NCBI GenBank assembly: GCA_015999745.1
Contig: JAECQP010000031.1
Location: 1-40,479, forward strand
Direction of reading: 5' to 3'
From: Sphingobacteriia bacterium
GTDB lineage: Bacteria > Bacteroidota > Bacteroidia > Chitinophagales > Chitinophagaceae
Length of the DNA stretch: 40,479 nucleotides
The notes under the pieces were generated by a model. That model worked only from the letters and a program-made list of their open reading frames with translations, was not told where the DNA came from and ran no database searches. Within the stretch, counting starts at the first letter, position 1, and each line of letters opens with the position of its first letter. A program made the position numbers and the translations under genes. Of the stretch, positions 8,877-18,434 are shown piece after piece.

Positions 8877-9214
8877 TATTTGATTACCTCCCCAGATTTT
8901 TTAGATACACGTATTAATTTACCATTTTCACGGGTACGCTTTACTTTAGTTGGTTCACTTTTCTTAGCATCCCACAACATAACGTTGCTGATGTTGATCG
9001 GAGCTTCAACTTTTACAATGCCACCCTTCGTGTTCTGTGCAGATGGCTTGGTGTGCTTGGTAACAATGTTCACTCCTTCAACAACTACACGTCCTTTATC
9101 AACAATCACTTCCAACACTTTGCGTGGCTTTTTCAAATCCTTGTCATCTCCGGTAATTACCACTACGGTATCACCTTTTTTGATGCTGAATTTGGCTTTA
9201 AATCTTGTACTCAT
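8876..9214 (-). CDS. rplX: Large-subunit ribosomal protein uL24
   Basis: This is a 112-aa L24, an early 50S assembly initiator bound at the 5' end of 23S rRNA. The KOW motif is visible at the N terminus ([21 protein letters not shown] and [17 protein letters not shown]). The conserved [19 protein letters not shown] block follows. The stop codon shares one base with the rplE start, and the spacing to rplN upstream is 22 nt. Normal length. Confidence 0.97.
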   Translation of the reverse strand: MSTRFKAKFSIKKGDTVVVITGDDKDLKKPRKVLEVIVDKGRVVVEGVNIVTKHTKPSAQNTKGGIVKVEAPINISNVMLWDAKKSEPTKVKRTRENGKLIRVSKKSGEVIK

Positions 9215-9236
9215 TTTATTTAGCTTTTAGCTTTTT

Positions 9237-9605
9237 TTATAATACTTCAGGAGCAAGAGAAATAATCTTCATGTAACCCTTATCACGCAACTCTCTTGCT
9301 ACTGGTCCGAATATACGTGTACCGCGGGGCTCATCTGCGTTGTTCAACAACACTACTGCATTGTCATCAAACCGGATATAAGAACCATCTTTTCTGCGAA
9401 GTTTGTTTTTAGTACGAACAATAACCGCTTTGGAAACCGTTCCTTTTTTAACGCCACCTGCAGGGATTGCATCTTTTACCGTAACAACAATTTTATCGCC
9501 GATCCTGGCATAATCCTGTCCGCTGTTACCCAGTACTTTAATACAGAGCACTTCTTTTGCACCACTATTGTCAGCTACGTTTAATCTGCTTTCTTGCTGA
9601 ATCAT
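9237..9605 (-). CDS. rplN: Large-subunit ribosomal protein uL14
   Basis: This is L14, 122 aa from the ATG at 9605, which is the universal length. The frame is open to 9632, but the extra nine residues (MLRAQSLNK) are not conserved, so the internal start [18 protein letters not shown] is preferred. Further signatures are [20 protein letters not shown] and the terminal [24 protein letters not shown]. The protein forms part of the inter-subunit bridge with 16S rRNA. It lies between rpsQ and rplX. Confidence 0.97.
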   Translation of the reverse strand: MIQQESRLNVADNSGAKEVLCIKVLGNSGQDYARIGDKIVVTVKDAIPAGGVKKGTVSKAVIVRTKNKLRRKDGSYIRFDDNAVVLLNNADEPRGTRIFGPVARELRDKGYMKIISLAPEVL

Positions 9606-9692
9606 TTTATTTAAGCTTTGGGCTCGCAGCATTGTTGCCTTGAGCAGTTTTTACTATTCTTTGTTGGCTGGTGTATTTACAACAGCTTAACC

Positions 9693-9950
9693 TTATTTCG
9701 CTTTTTCAACTACTTCAACCAGTCTCCAGCGCTTCGTTTTACTAAGCGGACGGGTTTCCATGATCTTCACTACATCACCGATAGTGCACTCCCCTTTTTC
9801 ATCATGAGCATGGAACTTGGTCGTTTTCTTTACGAACTTACCATAGATAGGGTGTTTTACTTTTCTTTCAACCGCAACAGTGATGGTTTTATCCATTTTA
9901 TCGCTGGTAACGATCCCTGTCCTTGTTTTACGCAAATTTCTTTCAGCCAT
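9693..9950 (-). CDS. rpsQ: Small-subunit ribosomal protein uS17
   Basis: This 85-aa S17 has the OB-fold. It opens with [27 protein letters not shown] in two blocks, carries [19 protein letters not shown], and ends [19 protein letters not shown], all characteristic. It binds the 5' domain of 16S rRNA and acts early in 30S assembly. It follows rpmC by 17 nt; the 87 nt to the rplN start hold nothing recognisable. Confidence 0.97.
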   Translation of the reverse strand: MAERNLRKTRTGIVTSDKMDKTITVAVERKVKHPIYGKFVKKTTKFHAHDEKGECTIGDVVKIMETRPLSKTKRWRLVEVVEKAK

Positions 9951-9967
9951 TGTGTTTAATTTATGGT

Positions 9968-10183
9968 TTAAATACCCATTTCTTTTTTCTTCAATTCCGT
10001 TTTCAAACGGGCGATATCTCTACGAAGACCGCGGATATTCATTGGATTTTCCAATGGAGAGATTGCATGAGCAAACTCCAGTTTTTTTAATCGCAACTGA
10101 TCTTCCTGGATCTTAGCCTTCAGATCTACTACTGCAAGATCTTTCAGGTTTTTGTTGAATTCGTATGTTTTTTTATTAGCCAT
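9968..10183 (-). CDS. rpmC: Large-subunit ribosomal protein uL29
   Basis: A 71-aa two-helix protein ending in the L29 signature [23 protein letters not shown], the usual R-x-x-R-R-x-I-A-R-x-x-T motif. It lies at the peptide tunnel exit, where SRP and trigger factor dock. It is slightly longer at the N terminus ([14 protein letters not shown]) than the E. coli protein. It follows rplP by 18 nt. Confidence 0.96.
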   Translation of the reverse strand: MANKKTYEFNKNLKDLAVVDLKAKIQEDQLRLKKLEFAHAISPLENPMNIRGLRRDIARLKTELKKKEMGI

Positions 10184-10201
10184 TGCAATTTCTTTTTTTG
10201 G

Positions 10202-10621
10202 TTATGCTTGCAAATCTCTTCTTACGATGAACTTCGTAGCAATTGGTAATTTTTGTGCTGCCAGGCCCATTGCCTCTTTTGCTACAGCTTCTGTTACACC
10301 ATCACACTCAAAAATGATGCGTCCTGGCTCAACAACAGCCGCCCAATACTCAGGGTTACCTTTACCCTTACCCATCCTTACTTCCGCAGGTTTGTGGGTG
10401 ATCACCTTGTCAGGGAAAATTCTGATCCATACATTACCCTCACGCTTCATGGCACGGGTCATTGCCTGACGGGCAGATTCGATCTGGCGGTTGGTCAACC
10501 AAATTGGTTCCAGTGCTTTCAAGGCATAAGATCCAAATGATATAGCAGTTCCACGCTTTGCCACTTCGCGAATGCGTCCTTTTTGCTGCTTCCTATGTTT
10601 GCTTCTTTTCGGCTGTAACAT
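10202..10621 (-). CDS. rplP: Large-subunit ribosomal protein uL16
   Basis: This is a 139-aa L16, which contacts the A-site tRNA elbow and 23S rRNA. Diagnostic blocks are [38 protein letters not shown], and the loop [17 protein letters not shown]. That loop carries the arginine modified by hydroxylation in some bacteria. Length is normal. A 79-nt gap separates it from rpsC upstream. Confidence 0.97.
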   Translation of the reverse strand: MLQPKRSKHRKQQKGRIREVAKRGTAISFGSYALKALEPIWLTNRQIESARQAMTRAMKREGNVWIRIFPDKVITHKPAEVRMGKGKGNPEYWAAVVEPGRIIFECDGVTEAVAKEAMGLAAQKLPIATKFIVRRDLQA

Positions 10622-10700
10622 TTCTTAGCTTTTTAGTCGATGGTCCTGAGACCATGGTTATTACAAACTGTAATTATTGCTAACTACTAATTGTGATTGA

Positions 10701-11474
10701 TTAATTTCTGCGTTCTCCTCTTCCTCCGCCTCTTCTGTCATCCCTTCTATCACCACCGCCTCTTCTTTCGTCGCCGCCGGTTCTTTCTCTTCTGTCGCTC
10801 ATATCGTTCTTACCGCCTACAAAGTTTGGATTCAATTCGCGCTTACCCAGTACTTCCCCTTTACAGATCCATACTTTGATACCGATCTTACCGTAAACAG
10901 TCTGAGCAAACACACTGGCGTAGTCAATATCCATACGGAAAGTATGTAATGGAGTACGTCCCTGCTTGAACTCTTCGCTACGGGCAATCTCAGATCCACC
11001 CAAACGACCGCTCAGTTTAACATTGATACCTTCTGCACACATGCGGAGTGTAGAGGCAATGGCCATTTTGGTTGCACGTTTGAAGTTGATACGGTTTTCG
11101 ATCTGGCGGGCAATGGTATCACCTACGATAGTTGCATCCAGTTCCGGGCGACGGATTTCCAGAATGTTGATCTGAACGTCGTCTTTACCGGTTAACTTCT
11201 TCAGTTCTTCCTTGATACGGTCTACTTCATTACCACCTTTACCGATAATGATACCTGGTTTGGAAGTATGAATGGTTACAATCAATTTACCCAGTGTACG
11301 CTCAATTACAATCTTTGCGATACCACCTTTGTTGATACGGGCACTCAGGTAGGTACGGATCTTATGATCTTCGATCAGTTTGGATGCATAGTCTTTCTTA
11401 CTACCATACCAGTTACTGTCCCATCCGCGGATGATGCCTAACCTGTTACCAATTGGATTTGCTTTCTGACCCAT
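10701..11474 (-). CDS. rpsC: Small-subunit ribosomal protein uS3 with RG-rich tail
   Basis: This 257-aa S3 has [21 protein letters not shown] at its N terminus. A type II KH domain carries the [18 protein letters not shown] motif near residues 64-85, and the C-terminal domain has [17 protein letters not shown]3 lines the mRNA entry tunnel and contributes to ribosomal helicase activity. About the last 32 residues ([20 protein letters not shown] and on to GGRGERRN) form a low-complexity Arg/Gly/Asp tail absent from E. coli S3 but common in this phylum. It is probably disordered. Confidence 0.97.
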   Translation of the reverse strand: MGQKANPIGNRLGIIRGWDSNWYGSKKDYASKLIEDHKIRTYLSARINKGGIAKIVIERTLGKLIVTIHTSKPGIIIGKGGNEVDRIKEELKKLTGKDDVQINILEIRRPELDATIVGDTIARQIENRINFKRATKMAIASTLRMCAEGINVKLSGRLGGSEIARSEEFKQGRTPLHTFRMDIDYASVFAQTVYGKIGIKVWICKGEVLGKRELNPNFVGGKNDMSDRRERTGGDERRGGGDRRDDRRGGGRGERRN

Positions 11475-11486
11475 ATAATGGTTTTA

Positions 11487-11834
11487 CTAATTAGTTTTAG
11501 AATCTACGATTAATGTTACATGGTTGCTGCGCTTACGTACTCTGTAACCACGGCCTTGAGGTGCCGGGCGCATACGCTTTAATACTCTTCCGCCATCAAC
11601 AAATACGGTTTTTACAACCAGACTGCTGTCTGCAGCACTTGCGCCATTGTTCTTCTGCTCCCAGTTACTGATTGCACTCTTCAGCAATTTTGCCAATGGA
11701 GTGGCATTGTGCTGAGGATGATGTTCCAGAATAGCCAGGGCTTTCTCCACTTCCATTCCACGGATCACATCGGCTAACAGGCGCATCTTACGCGGCCCTG
11801 TCGGATAATTGTTCAGTTTAGCTACTGCTTCCAT
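11487..11834 (-). CDS. rplV: Large-subunit ribosomal protein uL22
   Basis: This is a 115-aa L22, which extends a beta-hairpin into the peptide exit tunnel. It shows [33 protein letters not shown] (in two adjoining blocks) and the hairpin region [32 protein letters not shown]. The hairpin tip, where macrolide-resistance changes occur in other species, is intact. It lies 12 nt upstream of rpsC, with 69 nt between it and rpsS. Confidence 0.97.
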   Translation of the reverse strand: MEAVAKLNNYPTGPRKMRLLADVIRGMEVEKALAILEHHPQHNATPLAKLLKSAISNWEQKNNGASAADSSLVVKTVFVDGGRVLKRMRPAPQGRGYRVRKRSNHVTLIVDSKTN

Positions 11835-11903
11835 TTCTTTTTTGTTTAATCGGAGCTAGACGGGGCAAAGATTTATTCCGGCCCTCATGTTACTCCAGAC
11901 TGT

Positions 11904-12173
11904 TTATTTTTTAGTTCCTGCGTGTCCTCTGAAGTTTCTGGTAGGGGCAAATTCACCTAATTTGTGACCTACCATGAATTCTGTTACATAAACCGGGATG
12001 AACTTGTTACCGTTGTGCACAGCAAAAGTGTGTCCTACAAAGTCAGGTGTAATTGTGCTGCGACGGCTCCAGGTTTTGATAACATTCTTCTTCACCTTAC
12101 CATCGTTGATTGCAACAACTTTACCTTCTAAGTTTGCGTCTACGTAAGGACCTTTTTTAATCGAACGACCCAT
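11904..12173 (-). CDS. rpsS: Small-subunit ribosomal protein uS19
   Basis: This is an 89-aa S19. It reads [14 protein letters not shown] at the N terminus, [23 protein letters not shown] in the centre, and [22 protein letters not shown] at the end, all invariant features. It sits in the 30S head and touches the A-site finger bridge. Position between rplB and rplV is canonical. Confidence 0.97.
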   Translation of the reverse strand: MGRSIKKGPYVDANLEGKVVAINDGKVKKNVIKTWSRRSTITPDFVGHTFAVHNGNKFIPVYVTEFMVGHKLGEFAPTRNFRGHAGTKK

Positions 12174-12233
12174 AATTATTTTAGTTTACTGGTCTATTAG
12201 TTTATTTGTTTACTAGTCAACCGGCTTTTGAAA

Positions 12234-13073
12234 TTACTTAGCCAGTTTTTTACCGTCTCTGCGCTGGATGATCAGCTTATCGCTGCCTTTTCCTTTAGTA
12301 CGAGTCTTCTCACCTTTTGCATACTTACCGGTTCTGCTTCTTGGATGACCTCCGGAAGCTCTACCTTCACCACCACCCATCGGGTGATCTACAGGGTTCA
12401 TCGCAACACCACGTACACGCGGGCGGATACCTTTCCAGCGGTTCTTACCGGCCTTACCGGCAGTTTCCAGGTTATGATCGCTGTTGGAAACAACACCTAC
12501 GGTTGCATAACAGTTGATCAATACTTTTCTCAGCTCACCGGAAGGCATTTTCAATACAGCGTATTTTTCTTCCTTGTTGGCCAACTGGGCGGAAGCACCT
12601 GCACTTCTTACCATTTTACCACCCTGACCCGGCTGCAGTTCAATGTTGTGGATCATAGTACCCAAAGGCATATTCTTCATCAACAAAGCGTTTCCGATTT
12701 CCGGAGCAACCTCATCACCGGCGATAATAGAAGCACCCACCTGAATTCCCTGTGGGGCAATGATGTATCTTTTTTCACCATCAGCATATTGCAGCAAAGC
12801 AATAAACGCTGTACGGTTTGGATCGTATTCAATAGATACTACTGTAGCAGCGATATCTCTTTTATTACGCTTAAAATCAATAATACGATAGTGTTGCTTA
12901 TTACCACCACCCATGTAGCGCATTGCACGACGACCCTGAGAGTTACGTCCGGCGGTATTTTTCTGAGGCTCCAGCAAGCTCTTTTCAGGCTTGTTGGTAG
13001 TGATTTCAGCATAAGCATTTCCAATTCTCCAACGTGTTCCTGCTGTGATTGGTTTGTACTTTTTTAGTGCCAT
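12234..13073 (-). CDS. rplB: Large-subunit ribosomal protein uL2
   Basis: This is a 279-aa L2, needed for subunit association and peptidyl transferase assembly. The RNA-binding core contains [24 protein letters not shown] (two adjoining motifs) and [23 protein letters not shown]. The C-terminal peptidyl-transferase-proximal loop reads [20 protein letters not shown]. The functionally important first histidine of the DHP motif is present, while the second His of the proteobacterial DHPH is Met, as is usual in this phylum. A large antisense frame covers nearly the whole gene but is a shadow. Confidence 0.98.
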   Translation of the reverse strand: MALKKYKPITAGTRWRIGNAYAEITTNKPEKSLLEPQKNTAGRNSQGRRAMRYMGGGNKQHYRIIDFKRNKRDIAATVVSIEYDPNRTAFIALLQYADGEKRYIIAPQGIQVGASIIAGDEVAPEIGNALLMKNMPLGTMIHNIELQPGQGGKMVRSAGASAQLANKEEKYAVLKMPSGELRKVLINCYATVGVVSNSDHNLETAGKAGKNRWKGIRPRVRGVAMNPVDHPMGGGEGRASGGHPRSRTGKYAKGEKTRTKGKGSDKLIIQRRDGKKLAK

Positions 13074-13117
13074 TTCTTATTTGTTTAATGCGGATTTTTC
13101 AGCTCCGCGGCTATAAA

Positions 13118-13417
13118 TTAAATATTTGCGTAAAGATCAATTGTTTCGCCTTCCGCTACAGTTACGAATGCTTTCTTATAAGCAGATTTCATTCCCTGGA
13201 TAAAGCCAGCCTTTGTATAACGGGCTTTGTTTTTTCCCGGAGCAACGGCAGTATTTACATCAATAACATTTACACCATAGAATTCCTCTACTGCTTTCTT
13301 GATCTCTAATTTGTTCGCCTTACGGTTAACTTTAAAAGCATATCTTCTCAGGGAATCCTGCTGGGCATTTGCTTTCTCTGTTAAGATCGGCTTTATTAAA
13401 ACTTCTGACTGTCTCAT
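13118..13417 (-). CDS. rplW: Large-subunit ribosomal protein uL23
   Basis: This 99-aa L23 contains the N-terminal LIKPILTEKANA, the central YAFKVNRKANKLEIKKAVEEFYGVNVIDVNT, and a basic loop (GKNKARYTKAGF). It forms the main docking point for trigger factor and SRP at the tunnel exit. Its ATG is 26 nt after the rplD stop, and it is followed by rplB after 44 nt. Confidence 0.96.
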   Translation of the reverse strand: MRQSEVLIKPILTEKANAQQDSLRRYAFKVNRKANKLEIKKAVEEFYGVNVIDVNTAVAPGKNKARYTKAGFIQGMKSAYKKAFVTVAEGETIDLYANI

Positions 13418-13443
13418 TTTTTATTATTGAAACGTTACTTAAA

Positions 13444-14082
13444 TTAAGCTTCTACTCCTGCTTCGTCTTCTGCGAAGATTTTTGCAGTATTTTCTGTAAT
13501 AACCAGTACATCAGCATTCATGATGTCGTAAGTATTCACATCAGCCAGTAAAGTGCTGGCGATATTAGGTACGTTACGGGTGCTCAGGTACAGGTTATCA
13601 TTGTACTCCGGTAAAACAATCAGCGCTTTTTTATCAGCCACTTTCAGGTTACCCATGATTTCAACCATCTGTTTGGTTTTAGGAGCAGCCAGGCTGATCT
13701 CTTCTACCACTACAATTGCACCGTCTTTGGCTTTATGACTCAAAGCAGAGATCTTAGCGAGATCCTTCACCTTACGGTTCAGTTTGAAATCGTAAGCATG
13801 CGGTTTAGGTCCGAAGATGGTACCACCACCCTTGTATAAAGGGTTACGGATATTACCTTTACGGGAACCGCCGGTTCCTTTCTGCTTGTGTAATTTGCGG
13901 CTCGCACCCTGTACTTCAGCACGGGTCTTTACCTTATGTGTACCGGAACGGCGTGCAGCAAGATATTGCTTAACAGCCAGGTAGATTACGTGGTCATTTG
14001 GCTCAATACCAAAAATCTCCTGCGGTAATTCTACCGTTCTGCCGGTTTTCTGTCCTTTTATATCTAATACATCTACTTGCAT
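13444..14082 (-). CDS. rplD: Large-subunit ribosomal protein uL4
   Basis: This is a 212-aa L4. The tunnel-penetrating loop is visible as KQKGTGGSRKGNIRNPLYKGGGTIFGPKPHAY (split at GNIRN). It is followed by the Rossmann-like C-terminal domain with ALIVLPEYNDNLYLSTRNVPNI. In gammaproteobacteria L4 represses the S10 operon through a leader upstream of rpsJ. Here the only large untranslated space is between rpsJ and rplC, which makes a different control site conceivable. A short acidic C-terminal tail (AEDEAGVEA) is present. Confidence 0.97.
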   Translation of the reverse strand: MQVDVLDIKGQKTGRTVELPQEIFGIEPNDHVIYLAVKQYLAARRSGTHKVKTRAEVQGASRKLHKQKGTGGSRKGNIRNPLYKGGGTIFGPKPHAYDFKLNRKVKDLAKISALSHKAKDGAIVVVEEISLAAPKTKQMVEIMGNLKVADKKALIVLPEYNDNLYLSTRNVPNIASTLLADVNTYDIMNADVLVITENTAKIFAEDEAGVEA

Positions 14083-14117
14083 GATCTTTCAATTAATCGT
14101 TCTGTTAAACGGGGTGA

Positions 14118-14735
14118 TTATTTCTGGATTAAAACGATAGAACCGTTATGACCCGGCACGGAGCCACTGATCAGGATATAGTTCTTTTCAGGAAATATTT
14201 TAACCACTTTCAAACCTTTCATCTTAACACGGTCACCGCCCATACGACCGGCCATTCTCATTCCTTTGAATACTCTTGAAGGATAAGAAGAACCACCTAC
14301 AGAACCCGGAGCACGCTGACGATCATGCTGACCATGGGAAGCTTCACCCACACCGGAGAAACCATGACGTTTTACAACACCCTGGAAACCCTTACCTTTT
14401 GTGGTACCAACAACTTCAACGCTGTCACCTTCTTCAAAGATGTCAACGGACACGGTGTCGCCTAAATTCTTTTCTATGGAATAGTCACGAAATTCTTTAA
14501 CGAATTTCTTAGCAGCAGTCTGCGCTTTAGCGAAGTGATTTAATTCGGACTTTATGGAGTGTTTTTCTTTCTTGTCGCCGAATCCTAATTGAACAGCAGT
14601 GTAACCATCGGTTTCCTGTGTTTTGATCTGTGTCACGGTGTTTGGACCTGCTTCGATGATGGTACAAGCAGTTTGCTTACCATCAGCGGCGAAGATGCTG
14701 GTCATCCCGATTTTTTTACCAATAATACCTTTCAT
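14118..14735 (-). CDS. rplC: Large-subunit ribosomal protein uL3
   Basis: This is a 205-aa L3, an assembly initiator whose loop approaches the peptidyl transferase centre. It starts [14 protein letters not shown] and has [16 protein letters not shown], then [32 protein letters not shown] in consecutive motifs. The glutamine methylated in other bacteria lies in a region retained here in altered form ([10 protein letters not shown]). It is separated from the upstream rpsJ by an unusual 287-nt structured gap rather than the short spacing seen elsewhere in the cluster. Confidence 0.97.
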   Translation of the reverse strand: MKGIIGKKIGMTSIFAADGKQTACTIIEAGPNTVTQIKTQETDGYTAVQLGFGDKKEKHSIKSELNHFAKAQTAAKKFVKEFRDYSIEKNLGDTVSVDIFEEGDSVEVVGTTKGKGFQGVVKRHGFSGVGEASHGQHDRQRAPGSVGGSSYPSRVFKGMRMAGRMGGDRVKMKGLKVVKIFPEKNYILISGSVPGHNGSIVLIQK

Positions 14736-15022
14736 CGTTTTGCGGTTTATGCCCCGCTTGGTTATGAGGACATTCCGCCGATGAAGCGGAATTCAATCCT
14801 TGTCTGCTGCCGACCTTTTCCGTTGTTTCCCGATCAGATCGGGAGAGGAAGTACCGGAAGTAAACAAACCTCGAAGGGCCTGTTTATATGTACCTCAACA
14901 CTTTTGCGTTGAGCTTTTTTCTATTACTCAGAGCTGCTTTCTTTCCCGGAGGAAGTTGGCAGATGAACTATGCTGTTTAATAAGAACTACTATTCCCTTT
15001 GCTCCAGCGGAGCTGCCGGAAA
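14736..15022 (-). promoter_or_regulatory. Structured 287-nt spacer (possible rplC leader RNA)
   Basis: No convincing gene is present on either strand. Three compact inverted repeats can be read. ATTCCGC (14772-14778) pairs with GCGGAAT (14786-14792). An 8-bp perfect stem TCCCGATC (14828-14835) and GATCGGGA (14837-14844) meets around a single base. CTCAAC (14894-14899) pairs with GTTGAG (14908-14913). No TAnnTTTG promoter box was found on the minus strand, so the segment is probably transcribed through from the rpsJ promoter. Other gaps in this cluster are at most about 130 nt. An RNA control element for the S10 operon is an inference. Confidence 0.4.
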
Positions 15023-15328
15023 TCAGGCTTTGATCTCAACTTCCACACCAGATGGAAGATCTAACTTACTCAGTGCATCTACAGTTCTGGAAGAAGAAGT
15101 GTAGATATCCATCAGGCGCTTGTGCGTAGCCAGTTGGAACTGTTCACGACTCTTCTTGTTCACGTGCGGAGAACGCAATACAGTGAAAATTCTCTTGTGA
15201 GTAGGCAAAGGAATAGGACCTGTTACTACTGCACCTGTACTACGTACTGTTTTTACGATCTTTTCTGCAGATTTATCTACCAGATTGTGGTCGTAAGATT
15301 GTAATTTAATTCTGATTCGTTGAGACAT
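15023..15328 (-). CDS. rpsJ: Small-subunit ribosomal protein uS10
   Basis: S10 of 101 aa from the ATG at 15328. The frame is open to 15361, but the extra 11 residues ([11 protein letters not shown]) are not conserved and would include the predicted transcription start. Blocks [50 protein letters not shown] and [20 protein letters not shown] are diagnostic. Besides its 30S role, S10 is the NusE antitermination factor. It is the first gene of the S10 operon here, with a promoter box 31 nt upstream of the start. Confidence 0.97.
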   Translation of the reverse strand: MSQRIRIKLQSYDHNLVDKSAEKIVKTVRSTGAVVTGPIPLPTHKRIFTVLRSPHVNKKSREQFQLATHKRLMDIYTSSSRTVDALSKLDLPSGVEVEIKA

Positions 15329-15358
15329 AGCCAAAATCCAATTTTTACGTTGGGGTTG

Positions 15359-15389
15359 CAAAGGTAAGTACCCGCACCCGAACAGACAA
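15359..15389 (-). promoter_or_regulatory. Promoter of the S10 operon (TTG-N20-TACCTTTG)
   Basis: On the minus strand a -33 TTG (plus 15387-15389) is followed after 20 nt by TACCTTTG (plus 15359-15366). This is an exact fit to the Bacteroidota sigma-A consensus TAnnTTTG. The inferred transcription start would be about 20-25 nt before the rpsJ ATG. Confidence 0.75.
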
Positions 15390-15512
15390 GTTTTTTATAT
15401 TTTTTTTGAACCTTTTTTTGGGATTTACCCAATATTTTTCCATTTTTTCTGATAATCCCCTCCCGGAAGCCGATTATATGCATTATATATATAATATATT
15501 CAGTCTTCCCTG

Positions 15513-15548
15513 TTAAAAAAAATCCCGCCCTCTCTTAAAGGACGGGAT
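15513..15548 (-). terminator. Intrinsic terminator after fusA
   Basis: An ATCCCG/CGGGAT stem (15522-15527 with 15543-15548) continues through CCT/AGG across one mismatch. On the minus strand it is followed by a T8 run (plus-strand A-run ending at 15522). It lies 23 nt past the fusA stop, and separates fusA from the S10 operon promoter. Confidence 0.8.
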
Positions 15549-15570
15549 CCGATTATATGGAAGAACTCAA

Positions 15571-17721
15571 TTATTCCTCAATCTTCACTTTACCCTTGCT
15601 CTTTGCAATCACTTCTTCAGCGATGTTGTTAGGAGCCGGAGAGTAATGAGAGAATTCCATGGTAGAAGATGCCCGACCGGAGCTCAAAGAACGCAGTTGG
15701 GTTACATAACCGAACATTTCGCTCAAAGGAACCTTCGCCTTGATCACCTGCAGGTTGGCGCGGCTGTCCATACCTTCCAGCATACCACGACGACGGTTCA
15801 GATCTCCTGTTACGTCTCCCATGTACTGATCCGGGGTCAATACTTCCACCTTCATGATAGGCTCCAGCAATGTTGGTTTTGCTTTACGGCCGGCTTCACG
15901 GAAAGCGGATTTCGCACATAATTCAAAGCTCATTGCATCGGAATCCACATCGTGGTAGCTACCATCATATACACGAACCTTCATATTGTTTACAGGATAT
16001 CCTGCCAATACACCGGATGTCATAGATGTTTCAAAACCTTTTTGAATGGCAGGAACAAATTCCTTAGGAATAGATCCGCCAAACAGGTCGTTTACAAACT
16101 GGAAATGTTTTCCTTCGTTCTCTTTCAGCCACTCCTCGTCGGCAGGTCCGATCTCAAATTGAATATCGGCGAATTTACCGCGACCACCAGACTGTTTTTT
16201 CAGCACTTCCCTGTGTTCGATGGACTTGCCGAAAGCTTCTTTATAAGCAACCTGAGGAGCGCCCTGGTTTACTTCCACTTTAAATTCACGACGCATACGG
16301 TCGATAATGATCTCCAGGTGCAATTCGCCCATTCCGCGCAGGATGGTCTGACCGGTATCTTCATCGGTGTTAACGCGTAAGGTAGGATCTTCTTCTACCA
16401 GTTTGGCAATGGCCATACCCATTTTATCAACGTCTGCCTGAGTTTTAGGCTCAACGGCAATCGCAATTACAGGCTCAGGAATGAACATGTTCTCAAGCGT
16501 GATAGGATGGTTTTCATCACAAAGGGTATCGCCGGTTTTAATTTCTTTGAAACCAACCGCTGCTGCAATATCACCTGCTTCGATAAAATCGATCGGGTTT
16601 TGTTTGTTCGCAAACATTTTCATGATACGGCTGATACGCTCTTTCTTACCGCTTCTTACATTCAATACATAAGAACCTGCATCCAGGTGACCGGAATAGC
16701 AACGGAAGAACGCCAGACGACCTACGAAAGGATCGGTCATGATTTTGAAAGCCAGGGCTGCAAAAGGTTCTTTTGCATCAGGCTTACGGGTGATGGTTTC
16801 ACCGCTGTCAGGATCGGTACCAACGGTATCTTCAACATCTACAGGAGAAGGCAGGTAACGGCAAACTGCATCCAGTGCAGTTTGTACCCCTTTGTTCTTG
16901 AAAGAAGAACCACACATCATTGGAACGATGCTCAGGTCAATACAAGCTTTACGGATGGCTTCGTGAACCTCGTCTTCAGAAATTGAATCCGGGTTGTCGA
17001 AGAATTTCTCCATCAGTTTTTCATCGTATTCAGCAACTGCTTCGATCAGGTTCTGTCTCCACAACTGAACATCTTCCATCATATCTGCAGGCACAGGAAT
17101 TTCATCGAAGGTCATTCCTTCTGTTTCGTTATGCCAAACAATACCTTTCATTTTAATCAGGTCCACCACGCCTTTGAAGTTGTCTTCGGCGCCGATGGGT
17201 AACTGCAATGGAACAGCGTTTGCTCCGAGCATTTCCTTCACCTGTTTAACCACGTTCAGGAAGTCTGCACCGGCACGGTCCATCTTATTTACGAAACCGA
17301 TACGCGGAACCTTGTAACGGTTAGCCTGGCGCCATACGGTTTCAGACTGAGGTTCCACACCGTCTACAGCAGAGAACAGTGCGATCAAACCATCCAGCAC
17401 ACGCATAGAACGTTCTACCTCTACGGTAAAGTCCACGTGTCCAGGAGTATCGATGATATTGAAATAGTAGCTTTTGGTTTCCGGAGTCGCCTTGCCTTTA
17501 TCGGTAGGGAATTTCCACTGACAGCTTACAGCTGCTGAAGTAATGGTAATACCTCTTTCTTTTTCCTGCTCCATCCAGTCGGTGGTTGCAGCACCATCAT
17601 GCACTTCCCCAATTTTGTGGGTCATGCCTGTATAGCGCAGAATACGCTCAGTGGTGGTGGTTTTACCAGCATCAATGTGCGCGGCAATACCAAAGTTTCG
17701 TTGAAATTTCAAATCAGCCAT
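15571..17721 (-). CDS. fusA: Translation elongation factor G
   Basis: This is a 716-aa EF-G from the ATG at 17721 ([11 protein letters not shown]). The upstream in-frame ATG at 17760 is rejected because the promoter -7 box lies at 17748-17755. GTPase motifs are complete: [15 protein letters not shown] (G1), RGITITSAA (G2), DTPGHVDF (G3), NKMDRAGAD (G4). Domains II-V follow, ending with [22 protein letters not shown]. It drives tRNA-mRNA translocation and, with RRF, ribosome recycling. Its promoter and terminator make it a monocistronic unit, detached from rpsL-rpsG by two unrelated genes. Fusidic acid and related contact regions show no obvious anomalies, but were not compared residue by residue. 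Confidence 0.98.
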   Translation of the reverse strand: MADLKFQRNFGIAAHIDAGKTTTTERILRYTGMTHKIGEVHDGAATTDWMEQEKERGITITSAAVSCQWKFPTDKGKATPETKSYYFNIIDTPGHVDFTVEVERSMRVLDGLIALFSAVDGVEPQSETVWRQANRYKVPRIGFVNKMDRAGADFLNVVKQVKEMLGANAVPLQLPIGAEDNFKGVVDLIKMKGIVWHNETEGMTFDEIPVPADMMEDVQLWRQNLIEAVAEYDEKLMEKFFDNPDSISEDEVHEAIRKACIDLSIVPMMCGSSFKNKGVQTALDAVCRYLPSPVDVEDTVGTDPDSGETITRKPDAKEPFAALAFKIMTDPFVGRLAFFRCYSGHLDAGSYVLNVRSGKKERISRIMKMFANKQNPIDFIEAGDIAAAVGFKEIKTGDTLCDENHPITLENMFIPEPVIAIAVEPKTQADVDKMGMAIAKLVEEDPTLRVNTDEDTGQTILRGMGELHLEIIIDRMRREFKVEVNQGAPQVAYKEAFGKSIEHREVLKKQSGGRGKFADIQFEIGPADEEWLKENEGKHFQFVNDLFGGSIPKEFVPAIQKGFETSMTSGVLAGYPVNNMKVRVYDGSYHDVDSDAMSFELCAKSAFREAGRKAKPTLLEPIMKVEVLTPDQYMGDVTGDLNRRRGMLEGMDSRANLQVIKAKVPLSEMFGYVTQLRSLSSGRASSTMEFSHYSPAPNNIAEEVIAKSKGKVKIEE

Positions 17722-17747
17722 AAAGAATTCTTGTTTTTTAGAGGCCG

Positions 17748-17776
17748 CAAAGGTACACATTCTACCGAACCCACAA
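17748..17776 (-). promoter_or_regulatory. fusA promoter (TTG-N18-TACCTTTG)
   Basis: TTG (plus 17774-17776) and TACCTTTG (plus 17748-17755) on the minus strand are separated by 18 nt. The -7 box is 27 nt upstream of the ATG, the same distance as for rpsL. Confidence 0.7.
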
Positions 17777-17800
17777 AGGGATAGCCAGAATTTATTTAGC

Positions 17801-18370
17801 TTATTTACAGCTGTTATACCGGGTTACGGCGTCGGCCAGTTTCGAAAAATCCAGCTGTTTGTTTTTGATCTCGGCAACAAGAACTGCGCAATCGGCAAAG
17901 AGTTCGGAGGCAACCTGTTCAAAATTATCGGCAGAGACCAGCTTAAATTGCTCGCCGGCTGTTAGCTGAATGTAAAAATCACCGATGCTGCCAGCCAGGG
18001 ATGTGCTGCTAACTGCCTGGGAACCATTGTAAAACACTTTACCATTGTTGGCAGTAGCCCTTTGCAGCAGGCGGGCCTTATCTCCTTTTACCAATACCTG
18101 GTAAAAATCACTGGCGTAAGAAATAAAGTCTTCATTATTCACCAGGAAACCAGACAGGTCGTTGGGAGTCAGCTGTTCTTTTTTTCCGGTAGCGGGAGCA
18201 AATAAAATCACCCCTCTTGCCTTGAACAGTGTTTTAATGGTGCCGTTTGCCGTTTCGTTGTTCACCCGAAGAATGCTGCCAGGTAAAAACTCAGCGGAAC
18301 CCTTGGTTTGGGCGAAACCGGTCAGCGCCGCGGAAACAGCCAATAACAGTAAAAAACTTGCTTTTTTCAT
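17801..18370 (-). CDS. Small secreted protein of unknown function under the TetR-type operator
   Basis: The 189-aa product, from the ATG at 18370, begins with a signal peptide ([21 protein letters not shown]). The longer frame from 18394 adds eight residues ahead of it and is less likely. The mature part is rich in beta-strand-like segments ([55 protein letters not shown]). The layout recalls the N-terminal part of the 418-aa protein at 34528-35784. It has two cysteines, one at the second-last residue, and no lipobox. The gene follows a TetR regulator, and an 18-bp near-palindrome also found before tetR lies 30 nt before its start. It is probably co-regulated by that repressor. Function unknown. 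Confidence 0.75.
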   Translation of the reverse strand: MKKASFLLLLAVSAALTGFAQTKGSAEFLPGSILRVNNETANGTIKTLFKARGVILFAPATGKKEQLTPNDLSGFLVNNEDFISYASDFYQVLVKGDKARLLQRATANNGKVFYNGSQAVSSTSLAGSIGDFYIQLTAGEQFKLVSADNFEQVASELFADCAVLVAEIKNKQLDFSKLADAVTRYNSCK

Positions 18371-18399
18371 GATGATATGTTTTAGGTAGTTCAATATTC

Positions 18400-18417
18400 T
18401 ACTTACTGATAAGTAAG
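18400..18417. promoter_or_regulatory. Putative TetR operator upstream of the small secreted protein
   Basis: The near-palindrome TACTTACTGATAAGTAAG (ACTTAC and GTAAGT arms around TGATAA) is identical over 18 bp to the reverse complement of 19011-19028. It is centred about 38 nt before the ATG at 18370, in the promoter region. Confidence 0.7.
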
Positions 18418-18434
18418 TATTCTGGTTAAAAAAA

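Noticed and set aside
12228..13067. 279-codon plus-strand open frame covering rplB
   Set aside because: It is exactly antisense to rplB, with Cys/His/Ser/Thr-rich composition typical of a shadow frame and no homology.
14894..14920. Plus-strand terminator-like hairpin followed by a T-run in the rpsJ-rplC gap
   Set aside because: No plus-strand transcript is expected there. The hairpin is better considered as part of the minus-strand spacer RNA.
15477..15500. TA-dinucleotide run after fusA as a promoter or origin element
   Set aside because: Low-complexity AT sequence without a TAnnTTTG fit, repeats or DnaA-box-like motifs.
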